Positions 9,891 to 22,700 of a DNA stretch of 64,000 bases are shown piece by piece. The position numbers were made by a program, and so were the translations under genes. Source of the stretch: Branchiostoma floridae (Eukaryota > Chordata > Leptocardii > Amphioxiformes > Branchiostomatidae); contig NW_023365762.1 of the NCBI RefSeq assembly GCF_000003815.2, positions 142,490-206,489 of the forward strand, written 5' to 3'. Numbering within the stretch: position 1 is the stretch's first letter; each line of letters opens with the position of its first letter. The notes beneath the pieces were generated by a model. It was not told the DNA's origin, did not search any database, and saw nothing but the letters and a program-made list of their open reading frames with translations.

Positions 9891-11504
9891 TTCATTAGTA
9901 AGACTTATGTTATGCTTAATTGGTTAATTTCGTCGTTATTTGACTATCGGTTGGTTATTTTTTTTAAGTGAAAATGCAGGGAATATTGTATCTTGTGGCA
10001 TTGTATCTTGTACGATGACAAATATCCACTATTAGGAGCAACCCTTAAAAACGTAGTAAGACAAACCGAGAGGAAGAAAATATAAGTTGCTCAAGCGTCG
10101 GACAAGGCAAAATGATACATCATGGGGGAGGAGGTTTTTGTACGTATGCGACACTAGTTTGATGTGACTACATAGAAACAATTGCAACAGTATACTGATA
10201 TCCCTATGGATAGATTCATCAATTCTATTCTAAGGCGTAAGAGATTAGATATTCGACATCATGCTAGGCTCGGTGCGTGTAACATGATCCAGACAAAGAC
10301 ACATGCACAAACTTATAAACAGTGAACATTCCACATGTTTATTTTACCTCACCAACGCAAAGCATATATATAAGATACATGATGGAGCTCAATCTTAACA
10401 TTCCGAATCTTTGAGGTTCTGTAATTTCGGAACACGAGAACAGAGGAAGTACGGACTAAATGTTGAAACTGGTTTGTAAGTTAATATGTACTAAAATGGC
10501 CAATTGTTAATTACTTCAGACGTCCGTTGTACGTAATTAGAAGGTGTCATTATTAGGGAATATCTTAAGACGCTGAACTAAGACAGACATGAGACTAAAA
10601 TGAAACTTGGCGGACCGATTTTGAGTTGGCAGTTCTAAGTACTTAAACTGTTGTCCGTAACCGAACCACGTGACTGATTTTTTTGTCATAAGGTATAGTG
10701 ATAAAAAGGAGTATTACAATATTTGATTCTACTTAGCGGTCAATACACTAGGGGACCTTTGTCCCGTCAAAAATTAAGGCCTATTGATGCAGTGAAGCAG
10801 CATTGCGTGATGCATGATGATTTGCAGATCTCCCTTCTTTGGGTAGTAGCCACAGCTGCAGCTGTCTGGACAAAGATAAGATAAAAAGATAATGAACGAT
10901 TAGATGACCTGAATGGGCAAAAGCTGAATGACTTGTGGAAGGGAATTATCAACGTCAAAGACTTTAGCTCAAGTTAGACTGACTTGGTTTCTCTGCCCCA
11001 CCCCCACCCCCCAAAAAAAGACATAGCGCATTTGCCCAGTTTTAGAAGGACGTAAATAACATATGGAAACGCGTTAAGGAAACCAAACAAACATATATAC
11101 TGTCAATGTCAACCTTTAATGTTTGTCCGCAATACTTCCGCGGTGACGAGTTTAAAACACACAACACGAAAATTGGGATATACCAATGATGATATGGTTG
11201 CTTTTGCTTTAGTTAATACACGGCGCCAGTATAGATTTACTGAATGTATTTGTCGCTTGTCCAACTTTTTTTTCCCCGTGGAGTGAGTATTAAGATATTA
11301 TGTCCCAGGTAAGTCAGACAGGTACGTCTGGGAATGGTTGCCCTTAACAATAGTGATAAATCCTATCAGATAGTCGTTGTCTCAATCATAAAAGGCCCCA
11401 AAACAACCATTAGCAGGCACGCATTGTTATTGGTAAATTCCTCTTGTTGTGCAGTGACAAAAATACTTTGTTACCCTTCAGAGTCTGTTGATCTTGATCC
11501 TGGA

Positions 11505-12030
11505 TCAAGGATTTCCTCGGAGCTTTGCGAGGAGCAGGCTATCGCCGTTTTCCTTTGCCTCCTTGAGCTTGAAATCATCTGCAAAACAATATTTGTTTGA
11601 AACTCGTGCAAGAAGAGTTTCCGACAAATCGTCTAAATGTTATGCTATTGGGTTGCGCAATTGCTTTGGTTTGTAAAACATCAGGTTATATCGAAGCAAA
11701 GACTGGTATTAACTAGAAAAACACATATGCTCAAATGTTATATTTGTACGATTATATGGCACTGGTATTTTCAAAATGGTATTGCATGCCTGTAAGCATG
11801 AAAGAGTTAGCGTATTTTCTGTCACGGTGATGTTTTTTTCTCTTTCATCTAACGTGTGTGGATTCTATACCTGCGGCAAGATCCCGAGGCTGGCGCTTTA
11901 ATGCGGCTTGAATACAGTCGCGAAGTCCATCGCAGGGCGATTTGCCCCCTCCCCATTGGGCATCGGTATCGTCCAAGAAAACGGTCATCAACACCATCAA
12001 CAAGAGGAGGCTTTTCAGGTAGCCCTTCAT
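11505..12030 (-). CDS. Candidate two-exon secreted peptide precursor (77 aa)
   Basis: Exon 1 (11871-12030) starts with a clear signal peptide: MKGYLKSLLLLMVLMTVF, then a small-residue site before QWGGGKSPCDGLRDC. It ends at CAG|GTATAG in phase 1. An acceptor TTGTTTTGCAG 292 bp away opens exon 2 (11505-11578), which continues the frame with DDFKLKEAKENGDSLLLAKL and stops 4 residues later. The mature product would be about 52 residues with two cysteines six apart (CDGLRDC), which could form one small loop. I do not recognise the family. An alternative terminal exon at 10774-10865 (good polypyrimidine tract, same phase) would instead add a Cys-rich tail beginning DSCSCGYYPKKGD. Supporting facts are only the signal peptide, splice sites and matching phase, so the call is moderate. 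Possible roles such as a hormone or antimicrobial peptide are speculation. Confidence 0.45.
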
Positions 12031-14083
12031 TTTCTCACCTAGGCTGGAATTGTTGCATCAAAAGTCATAAGTCAATACATCAAAACATGGGTTAGCCATT
12101 AAGATCAATGGAATTCTAACCGATTCAGTCACTGATGAAAACAATGGGTGTGCCAAACAGATCTAGATTTGCACATACCGGTAATTTAAAACTTGAACAA
12201 ATACTGTAACGTTACATGCAGATATGTTCGCAGTGGTTTTATGGTCGCAGCTTTTGCGGTAACCGCTTCACTGCAAACTCAAAGCCGTCGTGAACATGTT
12301 TATGCTGTCTTCTCCTCGCCTACATTGCACATTTTTATGATGTGTCGGAGGCGTCTGTTAAGTTGAAGGCGCATAAGACAAAACACAAATCCGACCCGAT
12401 CAGTTTTGAACATTAAATACAAAAATGTACATATTTAGCAAAAAGAACCAATCTGATTCGGTTAGACCAGTGACAGTTGATCACCTCAGCACAGCCGAGA
12501 GTGAGTGTTCTGTCCCTTTCCGAGTTGCTGTAAGATGGTTTCCGACTGGCTTTCCGTTAAGGCATCGGGGTTCCATTAACGTACAGTATGTGACTGTATA
12601 CCTAACTCAGAACTACCGGTACCGGTACCGTTAAATTAAGTCCTCCGCGAACTCTCGTATATGCATGTACAGACAGTTAATGTAGTTCAGTCAGTGTATG
12701 AGCTTGTCAAGAAAAGGTCATGACAGCAGAGTTTGTCACCACGCCTAAACCGGTTCCTGGCCTATCGTAATGGAACACAAAGAACGGTCACACGTAAAAA
12801 AAATGGTGTCTACGGGGCACCAAAACTTTCTTGCCGAATCCTTCACTGCTAGCTAAAGAAAATTCAACAGGTACATGTGTCGAATAGATTTGACTCCGTT
12901 AATTCTAGGAAAAATACAGTCAGTATTTTCAAGCCTGTGGCATGCGCTTACAAGGGGAAATTTTAAATGCTCGAGAAAGCCGCACCCAAGGAGACCCGTG
13001 CGATATTCCGTATGTCCATGGGATTTTCCTGGTAGTTCCATCGTTCACATTTACTTAAAATAAAATTCTATAAGCCTAACGAATGAGATTAATGAAAAAT
13101 GTAACAGAAGGAACGGCCTACCCGGTGTTGAATCCAAGATCGTCAATCCGTGACTTGATCAGAAAACCTGTCTTGTCTGTATGAAGTCAGTGGGCGACTA
13201 TTTAGTAGTTGGAACATGCCCATACCTTTAGGCGAGTCCTGGTTGTGACGTTTGTACATGAACCAATGACACACCCTGCATACAATCCCATGACAGCTCT
13301 CCAGCACCTGATTGGTTGTGCCAAGGACTTCATGTAACCGCAATCGAAAAGGTTACTGACTTTAAATAATACACGAGCTAGAGGTTAGAATTGGCCAAGC
13401 ATGGAGTGTCATACACGCAATCCGAAAATTGGAAATCAGAAAAGGAACAAAAACTAATAAAAGTATTATAATTTTGTATTGAGAGTCTCAATTTTGCGTT
13501 ACGGCTGTGAGTCTGGACAATGAATACTTCTCAGACCAGGAAATTGGACGGTTCCTATACGGGGATGTTACGTGTTGTATACAACAAACCTTGGTGGGAA
13601 CCTTTACCAGGATGTTAAGTGATGTATACAACAAACCTTAGTGGGAACACACAACAAACAAAGAACTGTATGGGACTCTTCCATCTATTTCAACTGAAGT
13701 CAGGCGAAGCCGGTTAAGCATTTTTGGACATGTTACTCTACATGGCAAACAAATCGGTAAACTGCTCCTTTGGTCCCAGAAGCGGAAAAAAACTTAAGAG
13801 TACCATACCTTACAATAAAGAACTTAATTGAATCAGAGACTGAACTAAGTGATATGGACTCCCGAACTTTGTTAATGCTACAAATCAATAAGAGTATGAC
13901 TATGTATGTATGTATGTATATGTTCAGGGTTATGACAGCGTTGTACAGGGCATGCGTGCACGTGGAACAGGAGAAATGCATAAGCTGCAGTAACTATCAA
14001 CAACAATAACTGTTGACAGCTTTTCGATGTTGTATTCAACCCCAAAAAATGTTGAGTTCAATCTCTGTTACAGTAGGTACATA

Positions 14084-14521
14084 TAGGGGTGGGCACCGGT
14101 ACAGAAAATTCAGGTCCAGGTCCGGTTCAGGTCCAAAGGATCAGGTCCAGGTCCGGACCTGAACCTGATGCAGTATGACTCATACCAATGGTCCATTTTA
14201 CTACAAAGAAATCTGTTTGGTGGACTTACACTGGCATTTATAATCCTACAACGCTAACTGCACCAGGTCCTATAGGATTGTCGACTGTAAAACGTGGTAG
14301 AAATTACTATAAACTCTACTCTACTTCACTCTAAGAGTTGTTATTTTCTCCCACCTGCAAGCGCCAAAACGTGTGAATGCCTGATCAAATAATCTGTTAA
14401 TTTTCTAATCGGTCCAACATCCGGTTCACCTAATTTTTTCAGGTCCGGTTTTTCTGGACCGGTCCAATAAGAAAAAAAAAACGGTTTTGTACCGGTACAC
14501 TGTACCAATACCCAGCCCTAG
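14084..14521. mobile_element. 438 bp element with imperfect inverted ends (TAGGGGTGGGCACCGGTAC)
   Basis: Left end TAGGGGTGGGCACCGGTACAG pairs with the right end read as CTAGGGCTGGGTATTGGTACA. GGTACA occurs just outside both ends (14076-14081 and 14521-14526), a possible target duplication. Internal blocks of repeated CAGGTCC, and the segment AATGGTCCATTTTACTACA to TTTTCTAATC, recur at 56571-57060. A short relative of the left end is at 45948. Confidence 0.55.
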
Positions 14522-14709
14522 GTACAAATGTAAGGATATATAACTTCCCAAGGAGACGTCAGTAAAAATTGTAACACGGCAGTCGGCATAGTTTATCAAA
14601 TACTTTTGGGAAAGGGGGAAAGTGAGACCAATGACTTTTTGCATAGCTGTGGCGGTGCTCCTGGGGGCTTTTCACTACCTGCACAATGAGGAATTTCAGT
14701 CCGCTTAAT

Positions 14710-15502
14710 ACCCCCTTCACATCGATCGGAAGACTAGTTTACGAGCTCTAAATGACATTTTCGTGAGTAAGACGTCCGGTGTTCTCACGATCATCTTGCG
14801 ATTTTTAGGGATCGCCGGCAATTTTCAGGAGTCTTACGACGGTCGCGCTGCAGCGAAACATGTTCTTAACATAAGCGACAAGTCGCAGGAGATCTCCGAG
14901 ATCGCAGAGCTCGTTACCGAGTCGCAGATCGTGCGTGCAAATTGTGCGTACCTCGCAAGGGTATCGGTCAATAGTCTTGCGTCAATCCAACGATTGAAGA
15001 CCGATAGGCGAGCACAGAGATAGTTATTAATCATCGAGCGCAAATCGGAAGGCGAACGCCCGTTCGTCGGGCGACGTTCGGGCGACGTTCATCCGACTTC
15101 CGATTGTTTACAAATATTGAATTTCTGGGAATGTGAGGGTAATTCTAACATTGTGGCCCCTGTGGCAGTATGTAGGCTGGCTTTGTGACACACTTTCCTT
15201 TCTTGTGTCATTTCTATTATGCCCGCGCATTCCATTCATTGGTTAAAAAGATTCCGACAGCAAAATAAGCAACATTTATTGATCTCTTGCCATTTTTGAG
15301 GAACGTTTTGTGTTCCCTTGTCCGCGTGCAAGAGGTCATGGGAGGTTCATTATCATAGATTTATTCACCGTCGATCGCACGAAGCTCGCTTATATGTGAG
15401 GGGGACAGATTTTGGGCGAAAAATACGCAAGACCATCTTAAAATCAGCCGACCTTCCTGCGATTGCGAAGTACGTCCGAAGATCGTATATAATGTGAGGC
15501 AG
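14710..15502. mobile_element. 793 bp inverted-repeat element with GCTTAAT duplication
   Basis: GCTTAAT is found at 14703-14709 and 15503-15509. Inside it, the left end ACCCCCTTCACATCGATC and the right end (read inward) GCCTGCCTCACATTATATACG are imperfectly complementary. A second internal copy of the end, TATATGTGAGGGGGAC, lies at about 15390-15408. The interior is richer in CpG than its surroundings. The TTAA core suggests a TTAA-targeting superfamily such as piggyBac or Kolobok, but no transposase is present. Confidence 0.6.
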
Positions 15503-16289
15503 GCTTAATGACACACAACTACCGCTGATCTACTACCTTTGAGGTCACTGTGGCCTGTGGCACATTGGCACAGCGCAAGACTTTAAAGAGGACGCTGATA
15601 GTATACCTTTTGCAGCGTTTGGTCATTTTTCATTGCAATTGGATCCTCATTGTTCTCTTGTTTGTTGAAAGTCGTTAACAAAAGCTGCAGCAATGAAAAA
15701 GAAAAATTCTTCTTGTAAAAGGAAAATATAGTACAAATTTATTACTGGACATTCGACATATTAGATAAATGTACAAAATATCATACATTCATGAAGCATT
15801 TTCCACAGAAAGACAGCAACATTATCAACATTCAATAACAACTTTTGAATAAAAATAGCTCAATATTTACAGCTAAAAACTCCCTATGATCATATGCTAA
15901 ATGCTTATACATGAATTGATTACATTCTATCTGTATAAGATACTGTTTATAGTATCTTACCAATGATTACAATTTTTGGTCCTCTAGAAGACTCAACAAT
16001 GATTTTCCTATTGGATAAACATATTCTACTCAGAAATATGTCTTCAAGTTGTATCATTCATGTAAATCATAATGTAATCATAGTCTTCTGTTCACTTGAA
16101 TAATGTTATACTCATTAAACATGTGAATAGACAAAAAGCATTTTGTAATGTGACTGACAAATTCTGATGTAATTTACCATTCAAATGCTATAGACACTTG
16201 GCCAGGTAAAAATGCAGCCCTGTTGTTTGGTCATATGAAGATTGTATAAGTGGTCATCAAACAAGGCTTATCTGATAGTGGTATTACTG

Positions 16290-16600
16290 GCTTCAACCCA
16301 TGGGTGTTGGCTGTCGCCAAAAATTATTATATGTACAATGTACATACATCAGACATGAGACAACCATCCAATTTGAATAATAAACTGGTTCAAGGTTTGA
16401 ACTGCACATGTGCAGTGCAATGCACTGTTGGTAGTATGTAGTTGAAAGCCCCTGAGACATAAACTGTAGACAGAGCATGCCTGAACATGTACTACATATA
16501 TTAAGCATGACAACAAGAAGTGCTAACAGATTATAAGGGGCCTTTGTCTTTGTACGTGTATGCTCAGTTAAAACTGTGAATTGGCTTATTGTGGTACTAT
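16290..16600. repeat. Interspersed repeat (CTGGTTCAAGGTTTGAACTG family), copy 1
   Basis: CTGGTTCAAGGTTTGAACTGC and GAAAGCCCCTGAGACATAAAC recur, in order, at 38880-39065 (partial) and 40870-41115; a weaker relative is at 37830-37990. Neither strand keeps an open frame across copies. Confidence 0.55.
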
Positions 16601-16783
16601 TGGCTCCATCCTTTAGGTGTTGCCAAAACTCTGTGTACAAGCCATGGGTTGACTTCTCATGAGTGCATTTAATTTAGCACTGGCAGGCTGGGAGAGACCC
16701 TCTACAGTCGGCACTGGTGTCATGGGCAAAACAAAATGTACAGATTTTTGGCTCCACACTGGAGGTGTTGTTAAAAAAAAACC

Positions 16784-19700
16784 TCAGTGTGTATGTGGCA
16801 TGGGGTGGCTCCTCATCATTGTACTAGCGCTGGCGGGTTGTGACGGACCCTCCACAGTCGGCGCCGGGGTCATGGGGAACGGAGTCTGACTGGTGCTCCT
16901 GTACGCCGGGATGTTGGACAGCCAATCGGATCCCTTCGACTGGAAGTTCTGGCTCAAGTCGAAAAGGTTCATGACTGAAAGTCGCTGATGTCAAAGTCAC
17001 GGTTATAACAAACGTACTGAGCATCATGGGACGATATTATGAATTCTTTTTCTAGAAACCTATTCTTGTTCTAGCCTATTCTTGTTCTAGAAACCTATTC
17101 TTGTTCTAGAAACCTATTCTTGTTCTGGAAACCTATTCTTGTTCTAGAAACCTATTCTTGTTCTAGAAACCTATTATTGTTCTAGAAACCTATTATTGCT
17201 CTGGAAACCTATTCGTGTTCTGGAAACCTATTCTTGTTCTAGAAAGTAACCTATTCTTGTTCTAGAAACCTATTCTTGTTCTAGTAACCTATTCTTGTCC
17301 TAGAAACCTATTCTTGTTCTAGAAACCTATTCTTGTTCTAGAAGCCTATTCTTGTTCTAGAAACCTATTCTTGTTCTGGACACCTATTCTGGAAAACTAT
17401 TGTGATGTTCTCAAAGCACCTCCTTGAGCACAGGACCCCCATTTTACGTCCCTTCCGAAAGACAAATGCAGCTCCAACCAGGATGTCCATCCCTGGATTC
17501 AACCCGGGGTCTCCCAGTTACACTAACTTCAACTAACTAGTAAATGGAACTAGGAGATCAACAGCCAGGTGGCTACAAATTCAGCTACAGGGAAATTCTT
17601 AAGATGTACTCTAACTGTTCAAGACACACACGATGATAAGGATACATGTCTGTTGGCCAGTGGTGGAAGCTGGAACACTGAGGGAGGCTGGGTCAATCTG
17701 GCGATCTCTCCTGACAAACCTGAGAAAAATTAAACGAAAAATGTCAGAAGTGTATAAATTGTGTCTAATTCTTGCTTAAAGGTGTGAATTGTAGAATTTT
17801 GGAATATTTGACACCCAAACCCTAGCAAAAAATCAACAGTTATATTCATCAAAAATGGCAGGGTGACAAAGACAAATCACAATAAAAGACAAAGGAATGG
17901 TGAAAATATAGCAGAATTGAATTTCATACAATATTACGATCCTGAGGAAAATATACTATCTGTTAGCGAAAGATACTATGCTTGAAAAGATTACAGATTT
18001 TAGGGTAGAAACCAAAATAGAGTCAGACCATTTACCACTTGTTTTTACAATACCGACCGGAAATCGTCTTCCACCCAAGACAGAAGCCAGTCCCGACTCA
18101 GACACCATCTCATCAACCCGTTATAAGTGGAACCATGACAGAGCACAAGAGTTTAGAAGTACACTGCAGGGGCAAACTGTACAGATGCTTTTGAGGGAAA
18201 TAGAGTCAGACTTGGAAAGAAACGAAATAGATCTAGCTGTCGAAAAAATCAGCCTAACATTGGAAACGGCGGCAGCGAGCATGAAAATTACTAACTCAGT
18301 TAAGTCAGGGAAACAGTCGGTATCCAACAGGAAATGTTGGTTTGATAAGGACTGTAAACGAACTAAACATGAAGCGAGTAAAAGGCTACATAAGTATAGA
18401 CGGGAACGAAGCGAACAGAATTGGAAGATGTTTAAACAAGCTAAGATGGAGTACAAAGCTTTGGTCAAGGCTAAACGTAGAGCCCACGCAGCGAAGCTTA
18501 GAACAAAATTAAAAAATTTACACAGGGACCCTAAAGAATTTTGGACGCTTGTAAGGGGAAAAAGGATAAGTACGATAGGTAATATAAGTGCCCAGGAATT
18601 TGCAAATTTTTTTGAGGAACTCTATGCTGGAGGGGTAGAAAGCAGTCTGGATGAGGAAGATATAAACTTCTCGGAACCGCTAGAGAGTTTTTCACACGAC
18701 ACGGGTTATGCTAATGACAATCTGGATAAGGAAATAACAGAGGAAGAGATCATTCACTGCGTTAGGAATCTAAAACCGGGAAAATCGCCAGGCCTAGATA
18801 AACTGATACCAGAATTCTTTCGTGAGAGCATTTCGATTTTATCACCTTATCTTAAAACATTATTCAACAAGTGTTTTGACTTAGGTGTTTTTCCAAAGAA
18901 TTGGACTGTCGGTATCATACACCCACTGTTCAAATCAGGATTGAAGGACAAAGTGAATAACTACAGAAGTATAACTTTACTTTCAGTCTTCGGTAAGATT
19001 TTCCTGTCAGTACTAGAAAAACGGATAAACAACTGGATGCAGGAAGAAGAGAAGCTTACTGAATCTCAAATGGGTTTTAGGAAGAATTATGGGGTAATGG
19101 ATAACCTGTTCTGCTTAAACGCTTTAACACAAAAGTACCTTACAAGACCAAAAGGACGCTTCTACGTCGCATTCGTCGATTTTTCTAAAGCATTTGACAG
19201 TATTCATCGAGCACACATGTGGTTTAAGCTAGTCCGGGGAGGTATAAGTAAGAAGATATCCTGTATAATTCAAGCAGTATACGAGGATGTAAAATCATGT
19301 GTTAGAGTCAAAGAAGAATTGAGTGAGACCTTCAGTTGCCATAGGGGGGTAAGACAGGGATGTATTCTTTCCCCCTTTTTATTTGCATTTTATATAAGCG
19401 ACTTAGATAAGCATCTGGAACAGAATGGATGTAGAGGAATCCAGGTTGGTGACACTGAAATTTTAAGCCTAATGTTTGCTGACGACCTTGCACTATGCTC
19501 TGACTCTGTGGTGGGCCTACAGCGGGTCTTGAATGCCCTTAATTCCTACTGCGAAAGATGGAAATTAGCAGTAAACTTGGAGAAGACGAAGGTCATGGTC
19601 TTTAGGAAGGGAGGTAAGTTACGGAAAAGTGAAAAGTGGTTCTATGCAGGAAGCAGGGTAGAAGTGGTGAATACGTATAAATATCTAGGGATAACGGTAT

Positions 19701-22700
19701 CTTCAAGTGGAGGATGGTTTAGGGCGCAGGAAACGTTAGCAGGACAGGCGTCCAAGGCCTTGTTCATAATGAAAAAGAATACGGCCAAGTTTGGCATGTT
19801 GTCTCCAGATTTGTTGTTTAAAATGTTCGACACTCTTATTCTTCCAATTATGATGTATTGCTGTGAACTATGGGGGTTCCATAGTGCCAATCAACTGGAA
19901 GTACTACACAATAAATTTTGCAAGTCTTATCTAGGTGTCGGGCAGTCCACATCTAATGCGGCAGTGAGGGGTGAACTCGGGAGATATCCCCTCAGTGTCC
20001 TGAGACGAATTAGAATTATAAAGTTTTGGTTGAAATTACTAGAAATGAATGACAATAGGTACTCAAAGAAATGTTATACAATGTTGTATGAACTAGATGC
20101 TGTAGGCAGGGGAAATTGGATAAGTAACGTGCGTGATTTATTGTTCAGTTTAGGATTAAGGGAAGCATGGTACAACCAAAGCATAGGTGATAAAAACGCA
20201 TTTATTGAAATTTTCAAGAAACGAATAGAGATTCAGGCTATTACACTTTGGAAAAACGAAATCTCCACCAGTAGCCGTCTTACTACCTATTGTATGATAA
20301 AGAGCGGTTTCTCGGCTGAACACTACTTAAAAGTGCTAAATAACTCCGAACAAACAAAAGCGATAGCACGAATAAGATGCTCAGCGCATCAGCTAAACAT
20401 CGAAAAGGGTAGACACACAAAGACAGACAAACGGGAAAGAGTGTGTCAGTTGTGTTCCCTTGACCTGGTAGAAGACGAGTACCATTTTGTTTTAGAATGC
20501 CCATTTTTGAATGTACTAAGAAAAAAGTATATTCCACCATACTATTCCAAACACCCAAACCCACACAAGTTCCTTGAAATAATAAACTGCCCGACATTAC
20601 AAATCTCCAGACAATTGGCAAGATTTATCCAGTTAGCAACTGTTGTCAGAGAAAAGGAGCTGATGAGGGCACCGTGATTGTTTGACTTTATGTGCGTTGT
20701 TGTTGTATATATTGTTTTTATTATTGTTTCTCATGTTGTTTACGTCTGTCATTGTGGTACTTTTAATATTGTTACTCCTATGGTTTCTACTTCATTGTGA
20801 TTGTTATATTTTATGTTTATGATATTGCTATGGACATTTGTTGTCTTAAAGCAAATAAATAAAGTTCAAGTATACTGCAAATCTTAAAATATTTGTAAAG
20901 CTTTATTTTTGGATTCTAAACTCATGACATCCCAAATATGTGGTTTGCGCCATAGTATCTTTTTCACTGCAAGCTTAAAAACAATGAAAACATCCCTTCC
21001 ACTTATAGTTAAAACCCAGCAAAAATAAAGAAGTTTACAGTAATCACCATTTGGATGGAAGTACTGGTAAGCCCTAGGGTTGTAGATGTGTCCAGTCTTG
21101 GTAGGCATGAAGACTGCAGGTAGACAGACGTCCTCCAGTTGTTGGTCCAGTGGTTCGGGGTTGGTCATCCTGTGTTGACCCTCCATCTGTCGGAGGTACT
21201 TCTCTTCGACCATTCGTCTTGTCTTGTCGTACAGCTCGGCCTGACGGCGAATACTCTCCGCAGTCTGGAACTTCAGCCTCTCCAGGAACTATAATGATTT
21301 ACAATAAATAATAATGATCAATTTGCAAGACTCGGCTTCCATAAAATACAACTGCAAGTTTGGCAAAGTTGAATGGAACTATCCAGTATTCAGTTGATTG
21401 ATGGTAACAAGTGTGCTTTTTGCACTATAAACAGGGCAACATACAAAACTACCCAATATTTCAGTTGCTTGATAGCAACATGTATGTGTTAAGCATCATG
21501 GACAAAGAAAACTATTCGATGTAACATGAGAACACCTATTACTTTGAACAGGAGTAAATGAATATAGCAATGAGAAGTCAAGTACTCCACTAAAACATTT
21601 CTTTCACAAAATCAGAGTTTTATCATATCTTCATACCATATACTATTAGACAATATTTTTGTTTGAAATTGAGTATTGAAATGTGATTATCTTCTACAAG
21701 TAGCTGGACTATTCTGCTACATTTTGCAATGAGCGTATATTAATTGCATGATAGTTAGATAACGTTCCAGTCGATAAAGTCAATGCTTACATCTTTAGGC
21801 AAATTGGCATTGGGTTGTGGTGCTTGTAGTGTTTTCCTTTTTGCCCTAGGTGCTGTATGTGGTGGTGGCTGGGGCTGGTACATCCTGAAATTGCGTATGC
21901 GTATAAAAAAGTTTTTTTAATGAAATAATCAATAGCAAAAGAGAGTTTGTAGAGGTGGGCAAGTAGTATGTACAGAATGATTCATATTATGCAAAATGTA
22001 CGATGTACTACTAGACAATATGGATGGTGATGTGTTATGCAGAAAGGTTATACCGGCTATATAGAATTTGATACAGACACAAAATCTGGTGTGTAATGCT
22101 GAAGGTTACAGCTACAGAAATGGGAAGAAAAATCTCACCCGTCATACGCAGTTGCTGACGGAGGTTTGGGGACCTTTTCTGCGCTGGACTGTCTGGATGT
22201 CTGTGGAACCTGTGGGATGTTTGGCGACCTCGTTATATCACGGGTCTGCGCCCGACTGACGGGAGACCGCGGGTGGACGGGGGTGCCCTGGGGAGAGTAC
22301 TGCACCATGGCATGTTCCATGTTTGCTAGCGGGGGTGGAGCTCTCTCCTGCATCTCTTCTAGATTCTCTGCAAGCTCGTTCAGACGTTTCCTGCAAATAC
22401 AAAAGGTAATACATAGTACAAAAGGGTAACAGCAGCCAGCTCAGCAAAACTTTCCACAGAGTGTCAAGAACCTCTATTCACCTTTTAACCTCAACAGTTG
22501 AGATAACATCTGGTACTAGCTATTTGTTATTTGCCTGAAATTTGCTGCAAAATCTTCTACGGATGAATTGATCTGAAAATTGTGACCAAAGTTGTAAAAA
22601 AAAAGTACCAGTAGTAAATATGTTTCACACTTTTTATTTTCGCAGCTGAGGTGGCAAATTATGATCATGGAAACTCTATTGTAAAATCTGGGTATGAATA

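Larger units (their letters stand above)
7746..11504. other. Non-coding stretch between ALKBH3 and the peptide gene, mostly repeats
   Basis: Beyond the repeats listed separately (8001-8265, 8559-8772, 9170-9560, 9690-9890) I see no supported gene. The longest frame, at 9189-9539 plus, lies antisense to a LINE 3' tail and carries no domain. The rest is AT-rich sequence without recognisable structure. Confidence 0.5.
12031..16783. other. Non-coding stretch, repeat-rich
   Basis: No supported gene. It contains the repeats at 14084-14521, 14640-15690 and 16290-16600, a degraded MITE near 12200-12310, and a short direct repeat of GTATACAACAAACCTT at about 13576 and 13626. The frames at 14763-15043 are within a mobile element and show no domain. 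Confidence 0.5.

Noticed and set aside
14763-15043. 86-codon plus and 69-codon minus frames
   Set aside because: Both overlap inside an inverted-repeat element with high CpG, so stop codons are scarce by composition; no transposase motif.
16659-16889. Plus-strand 76-codon frame
   Set aside because: It is the opposite strand of the final exon of the minus-strand gene and a diverged duplication of part of it at ~16680-16735.
17045-17395. CRISPR-like array
   Set aside because: Units are contiguous with no unique spacers; it is a satellite in eukaryotic DNA. The same applies to 5637-5764.
21884-22430. Plus-strand frames of 60-90 codons around 22100-22430
   Set aside because: Shadows of the proline-rich exon (22139-22390) of the minus-strand gene.
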